Assembly (NCBI RefSeq): GCF_958979055.1 | Contig: NC_084886.1 | Location: forward strand, 45,029,154 to 45,093,153 | DNA length: 64,000 bases | Reading direction: 5' to 3' | DNA from: Alnus glutinosa | Taxonomy: Eukaryota; Streptophyta; Magnoliopsida; Fagales; Betulaceae | Shown here: piece after piece, positions 10,882 to 22,405 of the stretch | How positions within the stretch are numbered: the stretch's first letter is position 1 | Layout: each line of letters begins with the position of its first letter | Translations under genes and position numbers: made by a program | Notes under the pieces: model-generated | Databases searched by the model: none | Told to the model about the DNA's origin: nothing | What the model saw: the letters and a program-made list of their open reading frames with translations, nothing else

Positions 10882-13800
10882 CTACTTTCTGTAAGATGAC
10901 TCTTCTTCTTGAAGCCAATGCACATCCTGATCAGAAAAAAAAAAATGATAAGTTTTCATAAAAAGAAATGACAAATGATGAAATGAACAATTAGACAAGC
11001 AACTAGACAACTCTCGAATTCTTGAAAATGCAGAACCAAAATACAGGGGCAGCTTCAAATTTTGAGCAACACCAAGTGTTTGTGCTAACAGCTTCGGTTT
11101 TCTTTTAAAAAGCAAGCAAATTAATCATTTATACAATAGATGCTCTTTAATGTTTTGCATTCCCAGTGACAACTGTTAGAAATTAATTTTGGGGGAAAAG
11201 AAAGTCATTAATACTGGAGCAATGATAAAGACTGAAGGGAGGCCTTCCACCAGAGCCAAAAGATTTGTGCATGTCTATTGGCCCGTCCACTGGATGCGGT
11301 TTAATCTTTTTCTGAAGTATCTTATCCTACTGTAATATTACAAGCATCCAAAAGTTCCCTATAAGCAATCCTTCCCAAGCAGTTTTTCATACTTGTTAGG
11401 CTACAAAAACTTGAAAAGATTTGGATAAATAAGATAGAAAACAGATCTACTAAATAGATCTATACAACTATCTACACCTAAGTAAAAAATTTCAAGCTTC
11501 ACTCCTCATCCTACTAGCCTGTACATGCAAAACCCAATTTTCCAAGTACAGCCAAAAGGTTGTAGGATATTATAGAACCACCAAATAACACTTCCTTGCT
11601 CAATGCACTCAGGGATCTGCTCGAACCTAGATAGAGTAGATAACTAAGAAGAAAGATATAATGATAGATAGGTAGTTTCCAGTGCAGCAAGAAAGGTAGC
11701 TTTTATTGTGTAACTCAGTAGCTGTAAACCTTTCACCATGCCACACAACTCTTTTGCAAAAGTGAGATAGCATCATCCCACAACAGAAGTTAAAATAAAT
11801 ATATGCTCCTAGAGGGTGCAAATTCATAAACCATAATTTATTGCCATAAAAAACAAAACCCAAAGATATTTTCATTTGGAGCACTCACTCAATGAAGCTC
11901 TCTCGTACTCTCATACCAACTTCAAATTTGATATGTGAAAAAGGCCAGGGCATGTCATAACTGAGATCCCCTCATGATGTCATTGAGTCCATGAAAATAC
12001 TTTCTTTCTTTTTCTTTTTTTTATTTCCACTAGAAGCCCTACTACATGCTCACATGCACCCATTGCATGCACATAAGCCCTACCCATTGCATGCACATAA
12101 GTGCACCCGTACGCTTTTTTATAAAATTCTCTTACTTATCAAAAAAAAAAAAAAAACACGCAAACAGACAGTTACAGCACTACAAAATTAAGATGGTAAA
12201 AAGAAGAACGGTAGCATTTATCCTCAAAGAAGTTTGAGGAAGAAGTAAGTTGCATTTCAAGCCAATTTGTGCAATTAGAATGTCTTTAAATCCTTCTCAC
12301 AGCATGTATACCGTATCTGAGTGTATTCTTAAATAAATCAAATTTCTTACAAGCCATTTAAGGTCTATCACAACTAAAGAGGGATTCTGTCAGAATAGGA
12401 TCTTAAGTCTTACAAACTTTAAGGTAAGAAGCAATCTCACGACTAAATGGGGAATGTGGATAGAAACTTATTTTTGATAAATTATTGAGAACTGATCACT
12501 TCAGGCAAAAATATTGTTTATTTCTATAAAGTATTCCAAGGCTTGAGAAGACAAAAATGTAGAAAGAGATAGAGAGAAACTGACCATCTGACATATGCTA
12601 TCTGATAATTGAAGTGCTTCTTCCCACCCGTTAATATTGATTAGCCCTTTAATAAGGTGAACAAACGTGTTAAGCTCTGCAACACCACCTCTCTTTACCA
12701 TATCTGCATACAGTTTAAAAGCCTTATCAACCTTACTTGCACGGGAGAGGCTCTCAATCAGAGAAGTATACATATCCTTGTTGGCAGTTGTTAAAGGAAA
12801 GGATAACGGAATCTCTTCGTGCAGCTCTAGAGCTGCTTCTAGTCTTCCAGCCTTAATAAAACTATCAACCAATATTCTGTATACTGGAATAATCGGAACT
12901 GAATCATTCTCACTAATCTCATCCAAAAGCCCAAGAGATAAAACAAATTCTCGGTTGAAACCTTCAATGACCTTACGGTAGCTTGATATATGCCTTGGCC
13001 AGTACATCTGTTTCATTTCATCCAAAAGTTTGTGAGCCTCATCAAAAAGGCCAGTGGCACAACAGTGGTTTATCAAAACCCTATAGGTGATAAAATTTGG
13101 AGCACAACCCTTTGAACTCATTTCTCTCAAGAGTTCAAGGCATTTATCAACTTTACCCAGTTTCCCAAATCCGTCGATCATTGCAGTATAAGTCACAACA
13201 TTTGGATAGCACTCTTTTTCTTCCATCATCAGCATAAGTTTATAGGCTTCATCTGTCTTTCCAACTTTACAGAGGCCATCAATCATCGCCGTGTAGATGA
13301 CAACATTTGGAGCACAAGAATTTTCTAGCATTTTAGACAAGACTTTCAAAGCGAGATCCAATCTTTTATCCTTGAACAACCTGTCAATCAAAGAGCTGAA
13401 AGTATAGACATTAGGACTATAACCACGCTCCGACATGTTAGCAAACACCTCTTGTGCTTCATTTAACTTCCCAGCCTTGCAGAATCCATCTATAAGAGCA
13501 TCATACACAATATGGTTTGGCTCACAACCTTCCACCAACATAGCATCTATTAAGTTATGGGCCTCTTTGACCTTGTGAGCTTTGCACAAACCATCAACCA
13601 ATGCTCCATATGTGAAAACATTTGGTTCTTTGGAATTGCCATCATCAATCCTAAAATATATATCTACGTCAGAGGCTTCCACATTACCTCTCATTCTCGC
13701 ATAAACTTGGCAAGCTCTTCCAATTTCTCCAGCTTTACAGTGGCCATCAATCAAAGCAGTATATGTAACAACATTAGGAAAGCAACCTTCAGAAAACATC

Positions 13801-15614
13801 AACTCAAAGAGTTCATTTGCATTGGACAGTTTCCTAGCTTTAAGAAATGCATGTATAAGAGCAGTGTAAGTGACCACATTAGGGGCACAACCATCCCTTA
13901 CCATTTCATCAAACCAGTTGCGAGCCTGTTCAATGAGACCAGCTTTACAGAAACTATCAATTAAAATCGTATATGTATAGACATCAGGAACAACACCATT
14001 CCTTTTCATTTCTTCGAACAATAAAAAGGCATTTTCTACCTTGGAGGCATTGCACAAAAATCCAATCACTTTAGAATAGGTACTAGAATCTGGTATAAAT
14101 CCCTTACTCATCATTTCACGAATAACATTATATGCTCTCTCAAACTTTCCAGCGCCACAAAGGCATCGAGCAAAATTGCTTATATTAACCTTATTCAATA
14201 CAACCCCTGCATCAAGCATCTCACCATACGCTTTCTCAGCCAACTCTAACATGTCTGAGCTTGGTAATTCCTCATTGCCACATATACCACCGACCAAGAT
14301 ATTGTAGACAACGTAACCTGGCTGACAACCGCATATTACCATTTTCTTAATCAACTTATAGGCATAAGAGTAATCTCCAGATTTGCAATAGGCATGAACA
14401 AGGGAATTAAAAATCCTAGGACTCGGGTAACAACCTTCTGTGATCATCATACTGAGAATTCTCTTACACCTACCAAGCTGTCTTTTTCTCAAACACCCAC
14501 AAAGCATAGTCCTATATGTCACAACATTAGGAAGGCAAGAACTTGATCGCATTCGGTTCAAGAAATCCATAGCTTCCTCAAAAAGCGAAGCTTCACACAA
14601 CCCAGATATCATCTTTGTATAAAGAACTGTATCAGGCACAAACTCTTCCTTCTCAATCAACGTGAGAGCTTCCCTCCACCTCCCCGCTTTGCAGAGAGAA
14701 CGCACAAAACAACCTAGGGTAAACCCATCCATGCTAAACCCCAAACTCGACATCTCCCTATGAACCAAATAAGCCGTGTCCAACCGATCGGCTTTAAGAA
14801 ACACTTGAACCAACGCATTATAGGTCCATCTTGTGGGCTTGTACCCAAAATCCTTGAGCCTCCCAAGCTCCTCCAATGCTAAATTCCACAGTCCATTTCG
14901 GCAACACTTCTGAATCAAAACGTTAAGCAACTTCCCAAACACTTCCTTATCATCATCTTTAATCTCTCGTAAAAATTGTTCCGGTACTCTTTCATTATCA
15001 TCACACCCCAATCTCTCTAACAATGCATCATACACAGCTTTTGTGTGACTGTACCCAATTTGCCGCCCTGCCCATATGAAAAACTTGACACCCAATTCAG
15101 GATTTTGTGCAAGACTCAACACCTCCACCACCAAAGTTTCATCCAATTTCCCCCTGAACTGCCTAAGAAACTTCTGGGTTTTGTCACCAAACCCATCATT
15201 ATAATCCCGAATTGCATTCGATATCAGAACAGCCTCGTTCGAACACTTACCGGACTCGGATTTCGGCGCCGAAGACCCGGTATCAGCATTGGGATCCAAC
15301 GAAGAGTCGCGCAGAAAGGCAAAATCTTCGGCCGAGACTGACTCGACGCGCGTAGTCTCTGGCAAAAAGGGGTTATCCGGATCGACCAATCCTTCGAGAT
15401 TGTCAGGGGAGTAGGTGGAGATGAATCTGGCGACAAGGGAGAGGAGATTTTGGCGGGAGATTTTGGGTGCATAGGGAAATGGTAGTGGGGATTTGGAGGG
15501 GAAGAAGGGGTTGGACCGAAGAGAGGGAGAGAGAGAAGGGAGTGAGTGAGAGAGGATAGTCTTTATCCCTCTTTTGCTCATTCCTTGACGAACGAGTATG
15601 AGAATGTTTTCCAA
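10882..15614 (-). CDS. P-class pentatricopeptide repeat protein, mitochondrial type (At1g06710-like)
   Basis: Exon 1 is 15614-12585 and exon 2 is 10926-10882, both in phase 0. The donor is ATG|GTCAGT and the acceptor CTGATCAG|GATG. Exon 2 adds DVHWLQEEESSYRK and the stop, so the product is about 1024 aa. The start at 15614 gives an 11-residue leader; the Met at 15581 (MSKRGIKTIL) is equally plausible. The N-terminus is Ser/Arg-rich with almost no acidic residues until about residue 65, typical of a mitochondrial transit peptide. From about residue 230 to 1010 there is an almost unbroken run of 35-residue PPR motifs (roughly 20) of the form xxNVVTYTALIDGxCKAGKxxEAxxLxxxM, with no E, DYW or SMR domain, so P class. 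Such proteins bind specific organellar RNAs and affect their stability, splicing or translation. Overall design and the unusual tail match my memory of Arabidopsis At1g06710. The RNA target is unknown. Confidence 0.92.
10927..12584 (-). other. Long intron of the PPR gene
   Basis: This 1658 bp intron separates the 1010-codon first exon from the 45-nt last exon. It ends on the coding strand with a long poly-T tract before the ctgatcag acceptor. Around 11990-12160 it carries a repeat ending ttacttatc plus an A tract, with repeated gcatgcacataag motifs; this looks like the 3' tail of a plus-strand SINE or LINE insertion. Confidence 0.8.
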
Positions 15615-15829
15615 ATGTAAATCAGTAGGTTCAGGGTTTAAGGTGAGGGAGACACAGAGTGGGGGCTGGGGCTGGGGCTGGGGAGGGGGAGAGTGTTGAC
15701 TGTTGAGAATGAAATCAAATTTGAAATTCAGGTGCTTTGAAAGAAAAAAAAATTGAAATTGTTAAAAACAAAAAGACTTGAGAAAGTTTTACTTATCCAA
15801 TGTGCCCTAAGTTTCATCACAAAAAGTCT

Positions 15830-16620
15830 CTTTTGGTTCATAAAATAAATCTTTGAAATGGAATGAGTATTTCATTGAAAAAATTATTCTTTTATTTAGT
15901 ACAACTTAATTTTAGAAATAGATATTCTACGGAAATAATTATTCATAAGGAAATAGACAACTTTTAAAAAAAAAAAATTAAAAAAAAAAAAAAAAAAAAA
16001 AAAACCAATTTTTTTTTAAAATTTTTTTTTCAAACTACACTTAAAAAATAAATAAATAAAACTTAGAAATTTAAAAAAAAAAAAAATAAAGAATTTGACC
16101 TTAGATCTGTGGCCAGCCACCCACCCACAACAAACTCCGAGTGAGATTCTCACCACCTCCAGAATGCCTCGTGGTGGACACGCGAGGCCCTTCAGGGGTG
16201 GTCCGCACCACCCTTGATGAAGCTTGGGAGTTGCCGCAACCATGCACCTTCAGAAGCATTCAGGGGTGTCGCGACTACCTCAATGCGTATCGGTGGTGGA
16301 AAGGCCACCCCTAATGGCATCGGGGGTGGCTGCACCACCCTCGGGGTTTGCTTTGTGTGTGGTGGCTGGCCACCTACAGTTCTAAGATCCAATTCTTTAA
16401 TTTTTTATTTTTATTTTTTAAGATTTGAGTTTTTTTAAAAAAATAAAAAAATTATGTGAATTTTTTAGTAATTTTAGTTCAATTCCAATTGTGGTATATG
16501 TGTTGTTACCAACCTAAAGAATTGAAATAATTATTTCATTTCACTTTTCTTCATTCCCAGTAATAACTATTCATTTTTCTAACAGAATATCCATTTTGAG
16601 TATCAAACAAGGCCTGAGAA
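15830..16620. mobile_element. Non-autonomous DNA-transposon-like element with nested inverted repeats
   Basis: The segment containing tgaccttagatctgtggcc (16095) faces its inverted counterpart ggccacctacagttctaaga (16367), with A/T tracts outside both arms. The core is GC-rich and full of ggggtggc / gccaccc motifs in both orientations. Outer flanks also show weak inverted similarity, ending near ttgagtatcaaacaaggcct. The frames inside are shadows of the inverted repeats. Class and exact ends are not settled. A related GC-rich core occurs near 54780-54860. Confidence 0.5.
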
Positions 16621-16904
16621 AATAGTATTTTTGAGTGACGTTGTGAACCTAGTATATTTGAGTATAGTATTATTTTATAGTGATGATGTGTCTATTGTCA
16701 GCATTTCAGTTTCTAATATGAAAACAAGTTTTTCAACCCTTTAAACGCTGAAGGGTTCTTTTAACTTGTTTAATTAAGATCGAGAACAACCAACACAAAA
16801 AACTAACCAATATTCGATAGTTTGCAAATTGCAAGGAATTAAGACATGCACTAGCTAGCATGCACCCACAAAACTACGTACCTATTAATATTGGAAGAAC
16901 GGTG

Positions 16905-17075
16905 GAGTAATGCTACATGTCATACCTATGTCCCTCTTGTGTCCCTCTAAAAATAAGGTGGCTTTTAAAATCACCATTGAGCTTGTGATTGGTCAAAATT
17001 AAATTTTGATCACATGGTGATTTTAAAAGCCACATCATTTTTAAAGGAACATGAGTATGACGTTTAGAATTACTC
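16905..17075. mobile_element. MULE-type MITE in the DEFL1 promoter, 9 bp TSD
   Basis: The termini are inverted repeats: the left begins gagtaatgcta and the right, on the opposite strand, begins gagtaattcta. Arms of about 70 bp pair around a short AT-rich centre. The flanks agaacggtg (16896-16904) and aaaacggtg (17076-17084) form a near-perfect 9 bp duplication. The equivalent promoters of DEFL4 (about 30365) and DEFL6 (about 41770) lack it, giving an empty site. It lies about 250 bp upstream of the DEFL1 TATA box. Confidence 0.8.
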
Positions 17076-17319
17076 AAAACGGTGATGTTATTATTTTCAA
17101 AACCTTGCTCTCACCAACAAAACAAAACAAATCTTTTTGTACGTGTACGTATATTAATCTTCAATAAAACTTTTTATATTAGATTAAAATTTGACCCTTA
17201 ACATGTTGAAGCATTTTTAAGTATCTTAATTAACGTACCTTTTGGCCCCTCAAAATTCTGAAAGAAAAAAGTATCTTAATATGTCCCTCCAAAATCCCAA
17301 AATTCTAGAGTAAATAATT

Positions 17320-17340
17320 TAGGCTATAAATATATAGGCA
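17320..17340 (+). promoter_or_regulatory. TATA box of DEFL1
   Basis: The string ggctataaatatatagg lies about 60 nt before the DEFL1 ATG. The same TATA string, preceded by a block with ggcccctcaaaatt and aaaattct, sits at the same position before DEFL3, DEFL4, DEFL5 and DEFL6, so it is the conserved core promoter of the family. Confidence 0.75.
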
Positions 17341-17396
17341 GTTTTTGTTCTTGGTTAATTGGTATAAATAATTAGAAGCACATTTGAAGCACATAT

Positions 17397-17765
17397 ATGG
17401 CGAAGACTCCAAAATCTGTTTATATCCTTCTTATAATTATATTCATTATCTTCATCTTCGTTACAAGTGAGGGTGAGTAACTATATATATATAATCTCTA
17501 AATTAATTAATTTCAATGTTTTTTAAGCACCTTCTTATATATGTTGCATGCATTAATATATATCTAAAACTTAATTTGCCCTCTTTTGTTGAGTGAGATA
17601 GCAAAACATTGCCCGCGTTGGAGCCAAACATGGCATAAAAGATGCGCATACGACAGCCACTGCGACAAAAAATGCAAAGAACTGGAGCGTGCGGATTACG
17701 GAATATGCCTAAGGCTTCATTGGTGGTCATTTAGTTTTCACTGTTACTGCTACTTCGACTGTTGA
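17397..17765 (+). CDS. Defensin-like cysteine-rich peptide DEFL1 (intact, S type)
   Basis: Exon 1 is 17397-17472 and exon 2 is 17602-17765 (intron GTGAGT...TAG, phase 1), giving 79 aa. Exon 1 encodes MAKTPKSVYILL plus an Ile/Phe-rich run ending VTSEG, a secretory signal peptide. Exon 2 encodes the mature peptide of about 54 residues with eight cysteines spaced C-x10-C-x5-C-x3-C-x10-C-x11-C-x-C-x3-C. This is the plant defensin (gamma-thionin, CS-alpha-beta) layout, including the GxC before Cys5 and CYC near the end. The mature part is rich in Trp, Lys, Arg and His. Plant DEFLs are secreted and act as antimicrobials or as signalling ligands, for example in pollination; the sequence does not show which. 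The peptide ends exactly at Cys8, typical for defensins. It is followed directly by a duplicated piece of the methyltransferase 3' end. Confidence 0.88.
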
Positions 17766-17805
17766 ATGGGTATGTTGTAATGAGAGCAGAACTATCATGT
17801 TTATT

Positions 17806-18039
17806 AATATTTGTTTGGAAAACGGGTTGGCATAAACTTACCTATTCATAATTGTCTAAAAGCAGTCGCTAATCTCATAGTCCCACTCATGTGTATTGTG
17901 TTATGCATGTGTTGTGCAAAAATCTTTTTTCCTTATTATAACAGCCCATTCGGGGGAAAGGATTCGATGCGTCTCAAGAAGTATATCGAGAATGTCACAC
18001 ATGAAGGAGACATTATTAATTCTGGTTACAAGTACTAGA
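17806..18039. pseudogene. Duplicated 3' end of the PMT methyltransferase gene (left part)
   Basis: This stretch matches 45330-45600, the last exon and 3' flank of the PMT gene. Shared strings include gtttggaaaacgggttggca, aggattcgatgc and agaagtatatcgagaatgtc. The centre of the copied exon has been replaced by unrelated sequence, so it cannot encode the methyltransferase C-terminus. The coding sense is minus, as in the source gene. The match resumes at 21179 beyond a 3.1 kb LTR insertion. Confidence 0.85.
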
Positions 18040-18044
18040 ATAAC

Positions 18045-21000
18045 TGTACGTAACACCCTCATGTTTGTACTTAAGAATTTTTTACTAAGGTCTTGAGCCT
18101 AAACTTAGGAACCAATGTCATTAGACATTAGGCCTAGTAATTAAGCTTAATAAAGATTAGATCAAGCTCTCTAAAGGAGATTATGAAAAAATGATTGGTT
18201 TCATAAATTGAAGATTAATTTATAACATACAGCATATAGAACAATATGAAATAAAACATTATAATTTTAATGCAACATGAACTCTTTTAATTATATACAT
18301 TAATTACCTTCAATCATGTTTAATTATAGATGACCCTTATTAATTAAATTGTATTGGAACCACAAATCACTCCATGCATAAGACCATCTAGGTAAAAAGA
18401 AAAGTAAGCTTTACATGGAATGGACTAATTAATAAGAGAAATTTTTCTTCATTTGGAGGGTCATGATTTCTTTTTTACTTCCCCAAAGTAAGGAAGCTTT
18501 TTCCTTGCCTTCAAGTCCTCAAATCACACGTCCATGTCTCTCCTCTTTCACCTCATCTCGTCTTGCATTTTCCTCACACTCTCAACTCCTCCAAGAGCTC
18601 ATCACACTCTTTCATTAGAGAAACCTTTGAGTTCTAACGTGATTTTTCCTTAACTTTGTAAGTAACCCATCTTCTAGCTCCTCTTTCAAGCTATCATTTA
18701 TGTTATGTTTTAACTTGTATGTTATATTTTATTTGGGTATTTAAAACCATGTAATATCATGCTTCAACCTAGATGAGATATTTTGCTTATGTTGTATAAA
18801 TCTTTGTTTAAACCATGAAAATGTGACTATACTATTTTATTAGGTAACTTAACTCATATGTTGTCAAATTTCTTTTGTATACCATGAAAACACATGTTAA
18901 GAAGACCTCATAAAAGTATGTGTTGTAACCAAACCTATGTACCTTATGCTTTATTTTCTTAAATCACATCTATCTTATCTTAGATGACCAAAAGTTTTGT
19001 ACATGACCAAGTGCATGAGCTTATGAACACCACCTTGTTATAAATAAGACTTCATAATGACCCTTTAATAATATTCTTCATGGAAATGACCTAAGATTCA
19101 TACCCAAAAGTTTATAGTTGTAAATGATGTGAAAAAAAAAAATGGTTTTCAAAATGAGTAGTGAGTTTGGATTTTAGATTAGGTCATGATCTTTTATAAC
19201 CAAAAAGTCTTCTAGTATGGTTCTTTTTTATTTCTAAACATTAACACTTAAAGTGATGTTAAAACTATTTTAAGAAAATATGTTATTTCTCATATATGAC
19301 ATCAAAAAAGTTTTTGATTTAAATCTAGAATATTTATTTTCATAGCATGTTTGAGTGGGTGTTTGATCCAAAATTTATTAAGTGAATAGCTTTAGATGTG
19401 TTTTGAGCCAATGGGCCAAGTAAACTAAGTGATGGGCACTAGTTTAGACCCATTTAGTGAGTTTTGGGCCTTAGTACTTAACCTAGTTAGAAGGATGTCC
19501 AAATGGGTCATTCCTAACCCAAGCCCCTATAAAAATAATTTTGAGATTATTTAAAAAAAAAAAATTAATAATAATTAATTAAAAAAATTATTATTGTTAA
19601 TAAAAAAAATGTTTTTTAATAGGGGAAGGGTCAGGAAGTTGTGTAAGAGACAACGGACTCCTAATTAGGGTCTTTGAGTAGCTAACTCTGGACTAACATA
19701 GATGAACCTTATTATTCAGGTCTTAACAGATCCTCATATACCTTACTGCAATAGCGAAGTATGTGATACTCCTTATCCCTTCCAAATGTATTTCAATTCC
19801 AAGGATTTTCAATTTCATACTATACATGTTATAATGGATTATTTTGAAAGTTTAATTACCCTGCAAAGTAATGCTTCATTATTACCTTAACTATTTAAAT
19901 GACATGTACGTATTATAGCATTTATCATAATTTGTTAGTGCTTTATATTGGTTCCTTTTTTTTTTTATGTCATCATATGATTTAAAAAACTCATTGCATC
20001 AGAATGATCTATAACTAAGTTGTCACTCAAAAGTGGGTATAAATGCTCAGTATCGAAAGGATAATTTCAAATTAGGGAAGCTTCTATTTTAGTGATTTTT
20101 CCCAAATGAATAAAAGTTTTCATTTATGGAAAGTTTCTAAATAAGGAAAGTTTCCATTTTAAGAAACTTTTCCGATAAAGAAATTTTTACGGAAAGAAGT
20201 GGTACCATTTTCACATGCTAAATTATACGATTATTGAAAGTTTAAAGAAATAAAGAATAAGCATGTGCAAGATTGAACCAAATTATGTAAATGAATATTT
20301 TAAGACACTTGGCCTAAGGAAAAGTAGCACGGTACCGGGCTGGGATGGAGTGCACCACACTGAAGTTACGGTTGTGTGAAGGTGTGGCCATCACTAAGTT
20401 GTTATGCTGATTGCACCCAAAAATTAATCAACTAAAATGGGCACCCCAAGACCACGGGTGTTGCCTAATCCTCGAAGGTTGGATTGCACAACCCCTTGCA
20501 TATGGGGCGTAATTGTATGTGAGGCCATAAATGACAAGTAAAAAGATAAATTTTTACTAATTCAAGAATCAGGTCTTTATATCGAGTTTGATGAAAGAAG
20601 TTGATTTATGAAATATTTCTAAACATATGTTTTGTTTAGTAAAACTAAGAAAAATGTTTTGAAGATAGAAAAATGGAGTTTAACTCAAGTAATTACTTTA
20701 TGTTATATACTTAAGTCTCACCTTCAATTTTTAATGTTACTTTATTTCAAAAAGTCTCAACTTAAACTGTTTTAACTCGGTTGAGAATATTATTTACTGA
20801 GCCTTTCGCTTACCCCTTATTTTCTCCCCCCTTTTCAAGGTTTTAGGCAGATGGGTAGGTGGCTGGAATGCTTAGGCTTTTGAGGGTCATCATCTCATCC
20901 ACTATGTTACTTTATTGTATTTATATTTTGTTAAACTATGTTTTATGTTAGTAATTGCATCTGGCACAGACAAAAAAAAAATGGATCACTCAACTTGTTA

Positions 21001-21173
21001 AGTCGTGTTGTTATGTACTCTTTATGTTAAGAACTTATGCTTCCGCAAAAATATTATTTTCTCATGGCATGCATGGTAGTAGTTTACAAGTGCCATAGCG
21101 TCTTAATATGTAACATTGCGCCTCTGAAACTGTAAGGCTAACGGACTAGACTCTTTTGGGTCTAGGCATTACA
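18045..21173 (+). mobile_element. 3.1 kb solo LTR (probable Ty3/gypsy) with 5 bp TSD
   Basis: The element starts TGTACGTAACACC and ends GGCATTACA, i.e. TGTA...TACA termini, and is flanked by ataac (18040-18044) and ataac (21174-21178). The interior has no gag or pol frame longer than about 60 codons and no PBS or PPT, so it reads as a single long LTR. The length of 3129 bp is large for an LTR but known from some plant gypsy lineages. It splits a segment that is continuous at 45330-46200, so the insertion is certain. The flanks are AAC/AAT-rich, so the TSD could be partly chance; the empty site supports it independently. Confidence 0.75.
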
Positions 21174-21178
21174 ATAAC

Positions 21179-21777
21179 AATAACAATAACAAAAATGCTC
21201 TTTTCCTTGAACTCCTACTATTTTGTGACTTTGCCTCTCCACAGCTCATAATCTCATTCCTTTGGACAAATTGATGGCCCTTCTGAGGACATTGTATTAG
21301 ACACAAAATGGAATAACAATAACAATAACAATGATGATGATGATATATAACAAATCAACGGAAAAAATTAAACAATAATTTTTAGGGCCCTGCTTGGTAA
21401 GGATATGTGTTTAATTCAGTGCAGATATAATAGCACTATATCAAGTGACATATTGACATTGAATCTGTATAAATGTTGAAGCTTTCCTTTCAGTGCAGGA
21501 GATATTAGAACTTAGAACTAATCTTTGCATATGACTCTAAACAATTGGAAAAACAAAACTTCAACTTCGATGCAAAAAAAAAAGAGGCTTAACTTTCTCT
21601 TATGATTCTCATGTCAATCAAAGAGAGTCAATTAAAGTTGCACCTACTTTTTAGCATTTATTATTCCTAATTCCACTCACTCCATGCAAACAAGCTGCCA
21701 AAAGGAAAATAAATGATAGGAAAGTAAAAATCAAGTTTTAACGCTCATCTCAACAATTTTACTATGGCAAACAGTTT
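21179..21777. repeat. Duplicated downstream flank of the PMT gene (right part)
   Basis: This matches about 45600-46200, which is PMT intron 5. Shared strings include tcataatctcattcctttgg, gatggcccttctgagg and aatggaataa followed by an AAC and GAT microsatellite. Similarity breaks near gcaaacagtttaag, where sequence related to the DEFL A-type intron begins. It contains no exon. Confidence 0.85.
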
Positions 21778-21940
21778 AAGAAAGCAATTATAAATATAAT
21801 GAAAGTTTAAGAAAATTAAGTGAAGTTTCTCCCAAATTAATCATTGTGTCGTGAGCGTGTTTAGGTAAAAAAGTAGCCACTTATAATTATATATGTTGCA
21901 TTATCTGAAACTTTGCATTCTTTTGTTGAGATACATAACA

Positions 21941-22134
21941 GCACGACAGATTAAATTTACGTGAAACTTTGCAGTCATTTCAGCAAAACATGGCATAAAA
22001 GATGCGTATACGACAGGCACTATGACAAAATGCAAAGACCTAGAGCGTGCCGATTACAGAACATGCCAAAGGCCTAATAGGTGGTCATTTACTTATAAAT
22101 GTTATTGCGTCTTCGAGTGCAGAACTTATATATA
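21941..22134 (+). pseudogene. DEFL2: exon-2-only defensin-like pseudogene (A type)
   Basis: The preceding 21800-21940 resembles the end of the DEFL3 intron, but exon 1 and promoter are missing, so the locus is 5'-truncated. Relative to DEFL1/3/5 the exon has a changed acceptor (ataacag for tatag), the codon for Cys3 changed to TAT (Tyr), and about two bases lost in the AAAAAA run before Cys4, which shifts the frame. The codon after Cys8, TGA in DEFL1 and DEFL5, is AGA here. The remaining Cys codons downstream of the shift are still recognisable. Confidence 0.8.
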
Positions 22135-22405
22135 AAATGGTATCGTTTTACGTATGTGCGTTTTAGGATGCTTGTGGTTGTTTATCCTGTAACGTTTGTT
22201 CTTTCGGATGAATCGAATTTCAAGTTACCTATTTCATCCATATATATTGAGGAAATTTGGAGGTTTCTGAAAGATTTTTCAAGTGTTTTAGGCTTGAATA
22301 CAGAAACAGTGTTTCAATACATATTGAAGAGATAAATATTATCTTTGACTTAGACTTGTGTTTGCACTGGGTTTCTCTTGTTGTTGATCTGATGAGGCAT
22401 GGGAT

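Noticed and set aside
12667-15341. Several plus-strand frames of 98-135 codons
   Set aside because: They are antisense shadows of the PPR repeats; the minus-strand frame explains them.
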